From Reticulitermes lucifugus (taxonomy: Eukaryota; Arthropoda; Insecta; Blattodea; Rhinotermitidae), in the NCBI GenBank assembly GCA_026260175.1, contig JAKCWW010000017.1, forward strand, positions 1 to 64,000: a stretch of 64,000 nt of DNA, given 5' to 3'. The stretch's first letter is position 1; the number at the start of each line of letters is the position of its first letter. The notes under the pieces are model-generated. The model did not search any database. It worked only from the letters and a program-made list of their open reading frames with translations, and was not told where the DNA came from. Of the stretch, positions 22,986 to 35,212 are shown piece by piece. Position numbers and translations under genes: made by a program.

Positions 22986-25312
22986 TTAAGAACATGTGTC
23001 TTGCCATGGTACTTTACCATTGGTTGCAAAAAAATCAGCAAATGCTTCTCTAATTCTGTTGGCTGCAAACTCTGGTTTCCCAGGCATTTTACGCAGTGGC
23101 AGAAAAGAGGACAGGTCTTTCTGATCTTGTCGCCATGATCCTGGAATAACCTCTCCCTCTTTTTCAGTATCGAATGTACCTAGGGGCAAGTAGCTTGAAG
23201 ATGAGGTTTTACTTGATCTTAAGAAATTATGTAGTAAAACACATGTCTTGGTGACATTTGTAACCTTATCTGGTTCAAGTAACATTGGTTTTCTGAATAC
23301 ACGAAACACAGAGGCCATTATGCCAAAAACATTTTCAACTACCTGGTGAACACGTGAAAGATGATAGTTGAAAACTCCATCCACACTCCCCTTGTCATAA
23401 GTTCCAGGATATGGTGTCATTAGATGTGAGCTTAAGGTGAATGCATTATCTCCCACAAACACGTATGGGATAGGTAATTCTTTTGAGGGCAGTGGTTGAT
23501 CTGGTGGGAGCATCAGCTGGTTTTCATTAAGTTTCTTGAATAAAGTAGCATTTCGAAAAATATCACCATCACTTATTCTGCCTTGGCATCCAACATCGAC
23601 AAATATAAAATGATAATTAGCATCCACCAAAGCCATCAGTACCACACTGAAGGTGCCCTTGTAATTGCCCAATTCAGATCCGCTGTGAGTAGGAGACTGA
23701 ATTAATATATGTTTACCGTCCAATGCACCTACACAATGAGGAAAATTCCACTTATCATCATATTCTTGTGCTATCTGCAGCCATTGTTGTGAAGTTGTAG
23801 GCATCTAGAAGAATACATAAAATACTAAAGTACCATAAAAAACTATTTCATTCAATTATTACATTAATTTGCAATAAGATAAGCTGAACAATTTCTATTT
23901 GAAACAATCTACCATTTGCCTTAGAAAATGGAAGATGTTACAAGCAAGGATGATAAAAAGCAGAATGAAGAGGACAGCAAGCACTCCAGAGCTGAGGACC
24001 ACACAGAAAATGATGAAGACAATGAAATACCTTCCAAAGAAATATTTCCTAATCCAGAGAATACCGTCATGGCCCTGACAGATACAGGAACTACTAGAAA
24101 ACAAAAAGGGATGAAGATTGAAACAATTCAGAACCACATGTAAGAAGCATACCAAATTTTTAAAAGTGTGTCTGAAAAGCCTGATAAAGATGAATATTAC
24201 CTGTATGCAGAGTTTCTCACAAAGGAATTAAAGGACTTAAGTGTACATACACATGAAATCACTGTGTATGAGATCATCTTAATGTGTGCCAAAATGCAGA
24301 AACAAAACCCAGTCACCCAGGTGGTCCTTTTCTACTACTCCTACCAATGAAACTTATAACTACCATCCATTTTCCTGCCTCCATCAACATTCACATACTT
24401 CTATGTTCACTCCTCCCTCACAACCCTCTCCAGAAAACTCTTAGAAAACATTTCTCCAATACAGTCTTAGTATTCACAACCTTTACACAGAGACAATTCC
24501 ACTTCATAACTTACTATCACTGGCAATCAAGTATTGACAACGTCTAAGGGTAAAACTGCACCTGCAGTAACACTTTTAGGTAGTAATTTGAGTAATAAGC
24601 ATTGCAATTGCCATTTCAATTAATTATTTTATTGAATTAATAAATATATCATTTGTGCCACTTAAATCAAATTTATATAATGAAAAACTCCCTACCTTTA
24701 TTTCATGTCGTAATACATGGATCAAAGCACTGCATACATCAAATATGCATCTTGATACTGTTTGCACTGAAAACTTGAATAAGACAGACAGACTTCTAAA
24801 ACTGTCTCCAGATGCCAAAAATCTGAGTGTCACTGCAAATCTTTCTTTAACAGGGATTGCTTCTCTCATGTTTGTATCAGTCTTTTGTACAATTGGACCT
24901 ATTTTATTGAGAAGATACTCAAAATCTGTTGCAGACATTCTACAAAGGTTTTCATATTTGCTGGAAGGTTCTTGCTTTAAGTCATTTAATATGTCTGAGG
25001 CATTATACCTGCTGGAAAGAAAGAAAGAAAAAAAAATATATATATATAATTTCTGCCATGTCTTGCAAACAACATAAACAAATGCTCAAATTCGTAGATA
25101 AAAATTTATGGAAAAATGCACGGAAATATCTCCTTTTTGGAAGGAGGTGTTTAAAAAGTGAATGTGTAAAAAACTTACTTAGTCCGACTTTTATTAATGG
25201 ACACCATCCACCACCTCCTTTTGCGTTTGCTTAATTTTTTCATTTTCAAAAATTCATAGCTCATCACCACATACGCAGCGCTGGCAACAATCTTCTCCTG
25301 CTCACTATTCAT
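22986..25312 (-). CDS. PIF/Harbinger transposase or HARBI1-like nuclease, intact
   Basis: Three exons join in frame on the minus strand: 25312-25179, 25011-24696 and 23804-22986, all GT/AG, giving 422 residues. The N terminus (MNSEQEKIVASAAYVV, then KRKRRWWMVSINKSR) and the helix-turn-helix-like middle (ERFAVTLRFLASGDSFRSLS) are typical of Harbinger transposases. The DDE nuclease fold follows, with catalytic candidates D179 in ALDGKH, D269 in VGDNAF and E307 in HQVVENVFG. The whole frame is open and the three acidic residues are kept. It could be a young autonomous transposon or a domesticated HARBI1-type gene. HARBI1 proteins are about 350 residues, so this one is slightly long. I could not find clear terminal inverted repeats. 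Intron 2 contains a BESS-like frame on the opposite strand. Confidence 0.88.
23917..24350 (+). pseudogene. BESS-like Harbinger accessory protein fragment
   Basis: One plus-strand frame runs from an ATG at 23928, through an acidic lysine/glutamate-rich linker, to a TAA at 24141-24143, and then continues in the same frame to 24350. The part after the stop, SEKPDKDEYYLYAEFLTKEL followed by TVYEIILMCAKM, resembles the C-terminal helix bundle (BESS-like) of the Myb/MADF accessory proteins that Harbinger elements encode beside the transposase. A splice acceptor-like TTGCCTTAG precedes it at 23914-23923. The N-terminal DNA-binding part was not found. It lies wholly inside intron 2 of the transposase gene, antisense. 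The single stop suggests recent loss of function or a mis-called base. Confidence 0.5.
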
Positions 25313-25671
25313 TTCCACCTGACCAAAACACGAGTACCTGGGACCACCTCACATACTGTGGGCAAGTATGGGAATGCAATTACAATGACCAGGCAAACAT
25401 CTGACAAATGTACCCCCCAGACACATGTCTACAAAATACACCTGCCGTGCAAACGGTATTACAATTAATCACTTGGCCACTTGTACAATGCACAAATATT
25501 GGCGCATATGTCAAATAATAACCAACAAACCATTGCAGACACTTTTAATAACTATTTTCTTTCAATAGCTGAGAACATTAATGTTAACAATCCACACAGT
25601 AATAGGCACACAATTAATAACGTCTCCTTGCAATTTATGTCAGAATTTTTATGATGCCATATCCAAATATA

Positions 25672-26823
25672 AATTGAAAACCTACATCGACTAAAGAAAT
25701 TGAAAATATAATTAGATCTCTTAAGACAAAAAATTCACATGGATGTGATGAAATTTCCACCAAGTTACTAAAAATTAGTTGTCCCTCATAATTTCACCCT
25801 TAAATTACATATGTAATAATTGGTGTCTTCCCTGATTGATTAAAATGTTCAGTAATAAAACCATTATACAAAAAAGGCAATAAAAATAATGTATCTAACT
25901 ATAGACCTATATCACTTTTGACCTCATTCTCAAAAGTTTTTGAAAAAGTAATGCAATCTAGACTTTTGAAACATTTAAATAAATATAACATATTAAGCAT
26001 GGAATAATATAGGTTCAGAACAAAGTCAACAACAGATAAGGCCACTTATACATTAACTAATAAAATCTTAAAGACCTTGAACAATAAATTAATAGTGGGA
26101 GGCATTTTTTGTGATCTTGAAAAAGCATTTGATTGTGTCAATCATGACATATTATTGTCTAAATTGGTAATCAGAATTATTATGGGATGCAGGAGTAGAG
26201 ATCCTTGTTGTAATCTATTTAAGAAATGGAGAATTTTACCATTAAAGTCACAGTACATATCTTCTTTACTCTTATTTGTAGTTAATAATAAAGATCAATT
26301 TATAGTAAATTCGAAAAACAATAGTATAAATACGAGACAAAGTACTAACCTTCATTTACCTCAGGCAAATCTGGCTGTATATCAAAAAGGAGTTTACTAT
26401 CTGGGTATTAAGATCTATAATAGTCTCCCCTCTGACATTAAAAACTTTTCTAATAACCCAAAAAAATTTAAGACAGTTGTAAAAAACTTTTTATGTGCAA
26501 ATTGCTTTTATTCATTAGGCGAATACTTTACTGTCAATAAGGAAAAAAAGTAGACATTCATATAGTGAATTCTGTATCACATTCTCCTGGTTTGGTATAT
26601 TGTTTGTTAAATGTTTCTTACTCTGTACAGTCAGCTACTTTTATATATCTAGTCTTGAATTCAATATTTTAGCTTATACAAATTGTAGTAATGTATTAAT
26701 TGTAATCAATTTCTAATTGTAACTGTATTTGTATGTACATTTAATTCATTTGACTTGTTCTACATCCAGTAGGTTTTCCATCATTTTTGGATCGACAAGA
26801 ATGTAAATAAATGAATGAATAAA
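25672..26823 (+). pseudogene. Non-LTR retrotransposon copy 2, internally deleted
   Basis: It is homologous to the element at 1-1995. The frame MNNKLIVGGIFCDLEKAFD matches that copy up to NHDILLSKL (26157-26167), then jumps straight to VIRIIMGCRSRD, omitting about 700 bp that hold the catalytic FADD box. The C-terminal block and stop at 26553 are kept, and the tail ends in ATAAATGAATGAATAAA at about 26806-26823. It cannot move by itself. Confidence 0.85.
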
Positions 26824-27187
26824 ACACACCAGTCGTGGAAACGCTCCATATACACTTGTCCTCAAAATGCACATACAGCTTCACTGACGCCGAGTTATTC
26901 ACGTGTATATTTCATACAATTTTTAGGTTAGGCGGCTCATCAAAATGACATATACCAGAATCTGCGATATATAACGTCAATTTCTACCATGATACCTCGG
27001 AACACAAGTTTGTCACGTTCACTAATGTTTCTTTCATCCCACATTACACAACGTAGTAATAACACATGATAAAATAAAGTCTCCACACAACCTACCCATA
27101 AAACACACTCCAGCTGTTTTACAGCCCATTCACTGACCATCAATCAAGTATAGTGCATCTCCCTTCGAAATGACTTACGTCTTAGAC

Positions 27188-27241
<54 letters not shown>
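27188..27241. repeat. (CT)n(CA)n microsatellite
   Basis: A CT run of about 14 bases passes directly into about 40 bases of CA. Confidence 0.95.
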
Positions 27242-27242
<1 letters not shown>

Positions 27243-27885
27243 GGTCAGCAAAGCCAGATTATTTACACACGCCTTTCAATTCTCCACCTACGCAAATATA
27301 CACACTTCCCAGCACTGATCAGTGGTGAATAGTTAAATCGAACACGCGGTGGTCTATATTATGTGTCGCACGAAATAGACGGCATTATGCTCGTGCATGT
27401 ACGCAGACATACTTCCTTATGTACGTATAAAATGGCATGTACAATGTAACATTTTAATATAATCGTCAAACATGAACATTATTTTATATTTTCCAGCATG
27501 GCACTAATATTGATGATGCATGCCCTGTCATTGTTATTACCACACCGTAACAGATTAATGTGGATGGACTACGAACAGTTGGATCCTGACGCCCACTCTG
27601 CGGCGGTAACCAAACGCGTTACCAATATCTATTTCAGAATTAGTAACAGATAAAAGTATTTCATATGAGGTCTCAAAGAGATTTTAATTGTTAAATTCTT
27701 TTACTCAATCGATGAATATTTTAATTACTGATGTAAAATGAAGACTGAAATGATTCCATAGAAGTAATATTTAGCATTATGAGTTTTAGCTTGTTACTTC
27801 TCTGTTGTAATACTGATCATTAATTGTGTGTAATTATGTTTTACTGTATATTAACTATTGAATGTATATAATAATGTTTATGCTA
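27242..27885. other. No recognisable gene
   Basis: Sequence of mixed composition with several CpGs near 27330-27620 and AT-rich after that. No open frame longer than about 60 codons resembles a protein family. Confidence 0.45.
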
Positions 27886-28003
27886 AATGACTTGTTTCGT
27901 ATCCAAATGCTGCTGTGGCTGTGTGGTGGATGAATGGAATGTATGTACATGTATGTATGTATGTATGTATGTATGTATGTATGTGTGTGTGTGTGTGTAT
28001 GTA
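27886..28003 (+). repeat. Repeat end with (TATG)n(TG)n microsatellite
   Basis: ATGACTTGTTTCGTATCC, then GGCTGTGTGGTGGATGAATG, then TATG and TG repeats. The same order (ACTTGTTTCATATCC, GGCTGTGTAATGGATTAATG, ATGT repeats) appears at 30405-30485, so this is the simple-repeat-tailed end of an interspersed element. Confidence 0.6.
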
Positions 28004-28258
28004 CAAAGGCTCTTGATTGAAAGAACTGTGGAAAAAGCAGTAGGTCTTTGTTTCCTTCTTGGATTACAGGTACTTCACCATTTTGTTTGACTGCTTCTGA
28101 GGGCTACCGTTACGCTGTCTTCACAGCACAGTCATTGCCAATTCCTGTCTCTTGTACCAGATTTGCAGTCCCTTACTTTAAATTGCGCACCTTCCATAAT
28201 GAAAGATGTACTAAAACGGTCTTTGCTGGAGGAGACACGAATTTATCTTAATAAAAAC

Positions 28259-28318
28259 GGCTTTTGTTGGAACAGGAAATGCGAAACAGGCTTTTGTTGG
28301 AACAGGAATTGCGAAACA
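28259..28318. repeat. Tandem duplication, 30 bp x 2
   Basis: Two head-to-tail copies of a 30 bp unit (28259-28288 and 28289-28318) differ at one position. Confidence 0.9.
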
Positions 28319-31300
28319 CAGCCAATAGAACTGCAACTTTTCATAATTGTTGCAATTGGCTTTTACATATTTGTCTCAGTAAGAACTGGTAATCTGAAAT
28401 AACAGCACTTAAAAAGCCTGACACAAACATTTTTTGAAAACCAGTTATTCTTTATTGTAAAGTATTGAACTTATTTCACATATGTATGTGATTTAATTTC
28501 CAGAGGAGACTCAATACCCTTAAAGTTTTTGTGCTCTGTCCTGCTTTGGCCAGTGAAGGATGTCTGTTTATATGGAAGTAATTTAACAAAGTAAAATGAT
28601 GTTTTCAGTTATAAATTTAAAAAAGTACTCAGTTATGCCACATTTCCATGGAAAGAGTCTTTAAGGTATAACGTTCATTGCACATAAACATATGCATCAT
28701 TCATTGTTACACCCCCTCGTCATGGTGGGGTACAGGACATGGGGGGAGGGATGTATATTAAATCCTTGTTCATTTTTAGGAGGATTTCATATCCAAATAA
28801 AGGGCACACAGTCAAACCCCTTTCCACAGCTGATACTGCTTTAACAGGCATTAACTGAAAGTGCACTTATTGCCTGTAGACTCTGACAATGAGATGGAAT
28901 TGCAGTCTCTGCTTGTAACAAACAATAACAGTGAGGTTTGTAATGCCAGCCCAAATCTCTTTATTTCACCACATCCAGCCACCACTTCAGATAGTGATGT
29001 GGTGCCATCTGGAGTTTGCATTTTCCAACTTGTTGCTTGTAATGACCTTACACTAAGAAGACCAGGCTCTGATTTTTGGAGATAATAAATATGTTCAAAA
29101 TATTATCTTGTATTTTGTGATCCCTTTAATGATATAAGAAATGTTGGAAACCATTTGAAAAAACAAGCCGGCTAAATTCTCATCCAAAGTAAAACTGATA
29201 TGTATAAAAATACACACAAGTTTACACTTAGCATTAACAGCGAGACAAGAAAGAAACAAATAGTACAAACCCAGAAAAGGCATGACTCCCTGGTGTTCTA
29301 TTGGTTCATTCAGGCAAAACAATTCCTGCCACACAAGGTGCAACTATCCCACAGGAACAAAATTCATGGCATAATAAAATATGTGAAATTCAACACTCCT
29401 GGAAGGGAGAGCACAAAATAATATAGCACATTTTGGAGTAGCTGCAGCTTGCACACCACAGCCTGGCACTTGTAGCTCCATGCCAGCTACTGGAGATAAT
29501 CTTGTAGTCAGACTACAAATCAGTTCTCACTGGTAATGCAGAAATTCCAATGAGATCTTGAAACACTGTGTGAACATATACCAACGAATTGCAGGATTCA
29601 GCTGTTATCTGTGGAGGTTTGAGAGTGTTCTGCCACCAGAGACATGGTTCAACTGGGGACTTGGCTGGATAATATCAGGCTGGTGAACACTCCCAAACCT
29701 CATACTAGATGGATGCAGAATGAGTGCAGGGGACCTGTTTTGCAATTTCAGCAGATAATATAAAAGCCAAGACTTCTGCACACAAGGCTTTTAGGTACAG
29801 CATAAGCTTCAGGTGATATGCAGTATTCTGCCACATTCACTGCAATGTCTAGGTAAGAGAATATTCTAAACAAGAGGCATCCTGAGTATCCTTGGCATTA
29901 GCAGCAATACTCAGGTAATTTAGAAAATGGGAATTACCTCTGAGTATCCTGAGCATTAGCAGCAATATTCTAAGGTAGACTGTCACACATTCTGCAGTAC
30001 TCTCTATCCGTGTGTGGCATGGTTTACTATGCAGCCATGCTGTTACCAAATAAAACTTGTCGCTTCCCTACCTTTCGCTGACAGCTGCACTTGTCAATTC
30101 CAGTAACCGGTGACCCCATAGTCAGTAACCAGTAACACTTGTTACTGTTTGATTTCACGTGCCAAACGACCCACACCAGTCAAATTTGCCACTTTCACTT
30201 TAACTTCCACTTTTACAGTCACTTCTCAAATCCCACACAATTTCATCACATTTCCAGTAATGAGCAGCACTACAGCCATTAAACAGTAACACTTGTTTTT
30301 CTAGAAGTGCAACTGCTAAACAACAGGGAGCAGTCAACTGTTCCACTCTCACTTCCTGTTTTGTGGTGTTCCCAACCACACTAGAACTGGCCAAGCTTAG
30401 TGTAAAGGACTTGTTTCATATCCTACAGCTGTTACTATGGCTGTGTAATGGATTAATGAAATGTATGTATGTATATGTATGTGTGATATTTCACAACAAA
30501 ACTGCTTGACCTGCCCTCTGTACAATAAAATTTACAGTAGTTGGCCCAGTAATGACTGAGCCAAGAATTTTGTTGTAAGAAAGGAATTCTGTAACCCTGT
30601 TTCAGCAGTTTTCAGTTTGTTTGAAGATTTTGTTACAGGTCAGTAATTTGGAATGTGGGGAAATTTACTGCATGAATTTGGTATCAAAGTTATCAAACAC
30701 CACAGGACAAGAAAACTAAAGTAAAGAAAAGTGCACTGCAAGTTACACGTATTGCAAGAACAGGCAGAACCTCTTGCTTGCAATGTGTGTGAACTGCAAG
30801 ACTCCTATTGCATGTAGTAATATTACAAATGCATGTGCCATTATCTCTGGCCATGACACCACACATATTATAAACTGGGAGGGGTATTTTCATTTTGACA
30901 TTGAACTCTTGGCCCAACTTACATGGCAAATTTAATATTGATTTTAAAATTAATAACTGCCCTTGCTTTTAAAGTACATATTCTATATAGAAAAACAATA
31001 ACTTTTGTTCATATAGACAGAAATATGAAGAAGTTTATACAAATTGTCATGCCTAGTTAAGTACAGGGAATGTAAATTTGTAATTTATTAAGGTCTAACA
31101 GGTCAATATACATGTAGAATTTTGTAAACAACATGCACCAGGTCATTTGCTTTCCAAATGCACATAAAATTAAACTCCTGGCCAGCCTTCAGAGTTTAGC
31201 ATCAAATACATTTAATTTCTCACACAAGTTTCTATCATATTTCAGTGTGCACTTCACTGTTACACAAGTGTAGTCCCACAACACTCATGCGCATCATGTT

Positions 31301-31985
31301 TTTTGTCAAAGCTCACAGTTACACATTTTCAAAATGTTGCTGAATCTTCAATGATCTTGGATGTTTCACAGTGCAATATATTTTCACACTGAACTTTCCA
31401 TCCCCAAGTTCTAATGTATGCACTCAGTGGTATAATTATGTGTCCATAATACTGTTTCTGAAGGTCTGCATAAGATTAATAGCATAATGCAGGGTAAAGA
31501 GGGAACTGAGGGAAATTAATACATACTGTTGAGAAATCAACAGTTTGCAGTTTTTGGAAAAAAAAGTGCTTGGGAAAACAAAATGAATGGAACTGTTTGA
31601 AATTATAGAATAATATGCTGATGTTTTCAATAACACTGATAATATAAATATGCAAACATGGGTACCAAGTACTCTGATGCAACAAATATATCATATGGTA
31701 GTGAAGAGTGGGTTTTCTCTTTCAAAGTCAGATTGAGCCATTATGGTCGTGAGTTCTGCACACTGGACTGTGTTGCCTCATAAGCTTAAAATCAGCAGCA
31801 ACTTTTGGAAAAATGTTGAATCTACATCAAACCTGTGTACACTGGAAAAGAACCAATGTTGTCTCTCTTTCTTTCTAACATTTTGTCTCTAACTGAATGA
31901 AAGCACTTTGTTTACACTGAAAATGTTGCTACTCTTAACTGAAACTGATATGAAGTGTAACTGCCTTAACAGAAACATAAATAGG
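28319..31985. other. No recognisable gene; repeats only
   Basis: Short frames such as 28861-29085 (plus) and 30693-30929 (minus) have no recognisable domain. A hairpin-forming inverted pair of about 25 bp lies near 29617/29685 (GGTTTGAGAGTGTTC against GAACACTCCCAAACC). A 58 bp-period duplication lies at 29880-29970, and a microsatellite-tailed repeat end at 30405-30485. Confidence 0.5.
29880..29970. repeat. Short tandem duplication, 58 bp period
   Basis: CTGAGTATCC followed by GCATTAGCAGCAATA occurs at 29882 and again at 29940 with few differences. Confidence 0.75.
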
Positions 31986-32545
31986 AACTTTGGAAGGCAG
32001 ATGAGGAGAGATGCTGTGATATTATGACACAGACATAAATATAGTAATGAAGGCTTATATTAATGTTACCTGTTGTTTTGTGTGGGTGTGAAACTTGGCC
32101 TGTCACCTGTATGGAAGGACATATGCTGATGATGTTGGGTTTGAGAACAAGGTATTGTGAAGACTATCCGGACCCAACAAAGGGGATGTAATAGGAGCAT
32201 GAAGAGTTACATAACAGAAGCTTCATACTCTTTATGTAATATTATTAGGATGAATAAATCAAGAGAGGTTAGATAGGTGGGACATGTATCATGCATGGGG
32301 ATAAGAGAAATGCATACAAAAATGCAGTTATAAAATGTGAGGGGAAAATACCATCCTGCAAGACCTAGCAGCAGACAGGATAACATTAAAATGGATATTA
32401 AAGAATTTGAAGGTTTGGACTGGATCAGGACAGCATCAGTGACAGGCTCCTGTGAACATGCTAAAGAACCTTTGGTTCATAAAGGTAGGGAATAGACCAG
32501 CTATCGGCTTCTGAAGGAAGCGCCCATTCCACGGAGTTTTATTGT
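31986..32545 (+). pseudogene. RTE-like retrotransposon C-terminal remnant
   Basis: Plus-strand translation in shifting frames shows the C-terminal order of a common insect non-LTR element: a YGCETW-like segment near 32080, a region equivalent to VFENKVLRRIFGPKRDEVIG at 32140-32190, a WVGHV-like block near 32275, and a decayed GxPLGRPRRRW stretch near 32345. All of it is broken by stops and frameshifts. Confidence 0.6.
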
Positions 32546-32949
32546 GGGGCTGATGTTGTTATGCTGCACAACATAGACTGCAGAAATGACAGGCAAATGA
32601 AATTTTGAGGCAATACATTAGAAGGAGCACACTGCAATATTGACAGCTTTTACACTGAAAGAAATTAACTGAGCAGTGTAGAATTGTCAGCTGAGAGAGA
32701 TGCCCCATGTAGAGAGTTGATTCCTGCAAAACCTCAGAAATACTCAGAGATACTTTTAAAATGGTGCCCTTCCCGCTTCAAACAACTACCACTTACAAAG
32801 GCATCCTGACATGGAAGTAAAACTGCTGATAACCATGTAAAGTGTTTCTGTAATTTACTGTATATTTTATGTACATACAGTTAACATGTCCATTACAGTA
32901 AAGGCTGTTGTTTAAAAACGACTGTTATAATCAAATAAACATCTTAAAA

Positions 32950-33900
32950 TACGTTGAAAATACATGGAATATCCTTGACGATAACTTTTAGCGCCACTGA
33001 CATTCGTACAACTTCACAATTCGCAAGGCATCATGGTCGCTTCCTCCCTTCATTTCACGGGCAAGTGGTGGGGAGAAACAGTACCGGCATGGTAGTTTGT
33101 GCCAGGCCAGGGGCGATCTTTGAATCTGCTCAATGTGCGAGCGGGTGGTGGATTGATTTTGAAGTAATGAACGACGTTGTGCCAGCTATGTTGGTTATAT
33201 AAGAGTCGAATGAAATGGGGCATTGTTCAAGAATTTTACGAAATGTTATGAAGGGTGCGGTCGTGACCTATTTGAAGGCACTATACTTGTATTTGTAAAC
33301 ACTAAATGCAAGATCATCAGAACAATCGTCAACTTTTCCGAGCTTTGAACTCAGTAGACCTTCCCTAATGAGTCACAAGCCTAAGGGCGTCAGCGCTGCA
33401 TTAACTTCAGTAAGTTGCGTTTGGCTACACAAATGCATGGGAAAGGGCGCCGGTACATCATAAGTGACACCAGATTTGTGGTCTGTTATTAAGAAAGGCT
33501 TAAATGTACATCGGTTCGCGTTAAACAGAATGAACTAGCATTTACAGTAAAGATACGAATCATGCAAGTCCTGCCAAATTTAAATAAAACTTAATACTTT
33601 AGAGTCTCAATGTATGGGGTTTCAACATTTCGTCGTCACCCATTTTTATACCACTGCTTTGACCTTTCGCGACTGGTTCAGACGAGTCGGATTGAGATCA
33701 CATGGTTGGCGAGTCCCCCCCCCCCTTCTTCTGTTGTGCTCATTCTCAGCCTAGCTTTACTTTGCGTTGTATTGTGTGAGATTGACTGCTTTCCTTATGG
33801 ATCGAGACTCTCCTTCAATCTTTCACTGTATTTCATTCTTCCAAAAATGGTTGTATTTTACTGCAAATAAAATTACATGCTTTTTATGTTTTTGGCGTGA
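32950..33900. other. CpG-richer stretch without recognisable gene
   Basis: CpG dinucleotides are much denser here than in the flanks (for example 33010-33190 and 33610-33690), and a C run of about 15 lies at 33715-33725. Open frames such as 32954-33202 and 33610-33870 show no family similarity. It could hold a promoter or non-coding first exon, but nothing in the sequence proves it. Confidence 0.35.
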
Positions 33901-34134
33901 TTTTAGATTTTTATTAGCGGTATTTTATACGTTCTTGGAAAAAAATAGGCGTTTGGCATTTTAAATTGAAAATGGATTCCAATGGTCCTGACTGTTTTAC
34001 TGGTCCCAATTAATCACGAACGTCAAGACTCTGTGATTTGCCGATTTAAAACAGGAAATAAAAATTGGTAGTTTGGTTTTCACTGCAGTATAGCTAAGGT
34101 TTCCAATCTTCTGGGATGTGATGACACTTTACTG

Positions 34135-35212
34135 CTGGAGTGGGCAAACTTTCTAACTAAAGGGCCAGATTAGATGTATGTTTTGGTGGGCAGCAAAGAG
34201 GAAAATGCAATAATCTAAACATTTTTCTTGACAAGTAAAGATAATAATTTATGTAATTACAGTAGAACCACGATTATCCGAAACGCCTTTCTTTTACGCG
34301 ATTCCCAGAACTGCCTGCTGCAAGACACTTCTGAGCCTCTCCCCATCAGTTTGTTGTGAAAAGTTGATGGGTGTGGATTGTATCTGTAAATATCATACAG
34401 TTTCTTGTGCCATAAATTTTATTAACATAAGATGTGTTTCTGAATAAATGTTATTTTTATTGCACCTTATCACATCAAGCCGAATTTCCGAATTATCCGA
34501 AATTTTGCTTATCCAAAATCGGGTCCTCCCCCTTTATTTCGCATAATCGAGGTTCTACTGTGTGTATATATATATATAAAGGCCAGTACTCACCAGATTA
34601 GTGTGACAGATGGTGCTGGTCATGGTTGTTTGCAAGCTTCCCAGTATTTGGAGAAAATGTGGAAGTTACATTGCACAAAACTTGACTCAGATGTTCATCT
34701 GTCATCTGCATCCTAATTTCACATTTGTTCCTCTTCATTAGAGAGGAGATTTGTTCACAAATTTTGAGAACATCTTCCTTCCAGAGTTTTTCAGACTATC
34801 ATATTTCAAGTCACTTAACCACCAAAAAGTTTTGAAGGGCTTCATGGAAATGAAGTTACTTCTGTGATGCCCAGAAAGTCAATTAGCTTCAGCTGAAGAT
34901 TATCTGGTGCCTTTTCAATATCAAAGGAGAAAGCAGAAGGTGACAGGATAGTGCTACTTCTGCTTTCCTGAAATCTGTGATAGAATTCCTCCTACAGCTT
35001 AAAAAGAGTATCACTTTAATCATGGGCTGCACTAGAGCATGGGTTAAAAAAGGGTTATTACCCAAGAACATTGCTTGCGATTTTTTAAAATGTTGGAAAA
35101 AATTAATGTTTGTATTATATACAAAAGTTCCCAAATAGCTGTGGGGGCCAGGGAAAATCATACCAGGGGACCAGATTCAGTGCATGGGCTATAGTTGTTC
35201 ATCTCTGGTTTA
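34135..35212. mobile_element. hAT-like non-autonomous element
   Basis: The left end CTGGAGTGGGCAAACTTTCT...GGGCCAGATTAG and the complement of the right end (CCAGAGATGAACAACTATAG...AATCTGG) both resemble the CAGGGGTGG(C)CAAACT-type ends of hAT elements. The inside has no open transposase frame. A pogo-like element is nested at 34260-34560. A clear 8 bp target duplication was not found. Confidence 0.4.
34260..34560. mobile_element. pogo/Tigger-like MITE, 301 bp
   Basis: The ends are inverted repeats (CAGTAGAACCACGATTATCC against its near complement ending GAGGTTCTACTG). TA precedes the left end; the right flank is TG, probably a mutated TA. It shares its outer TIR with the element at 44257-44431, and both have the length and TA preference of pogo/mariner-type MITEs. 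Confidence 0.7.

Noticed and set aside
28861-29085. Plus-strand frame of 74 codons starting MHLLPVDSDNEME
   Set aside because: No recognisable domain, no conserved splice context and it lies among repeats.
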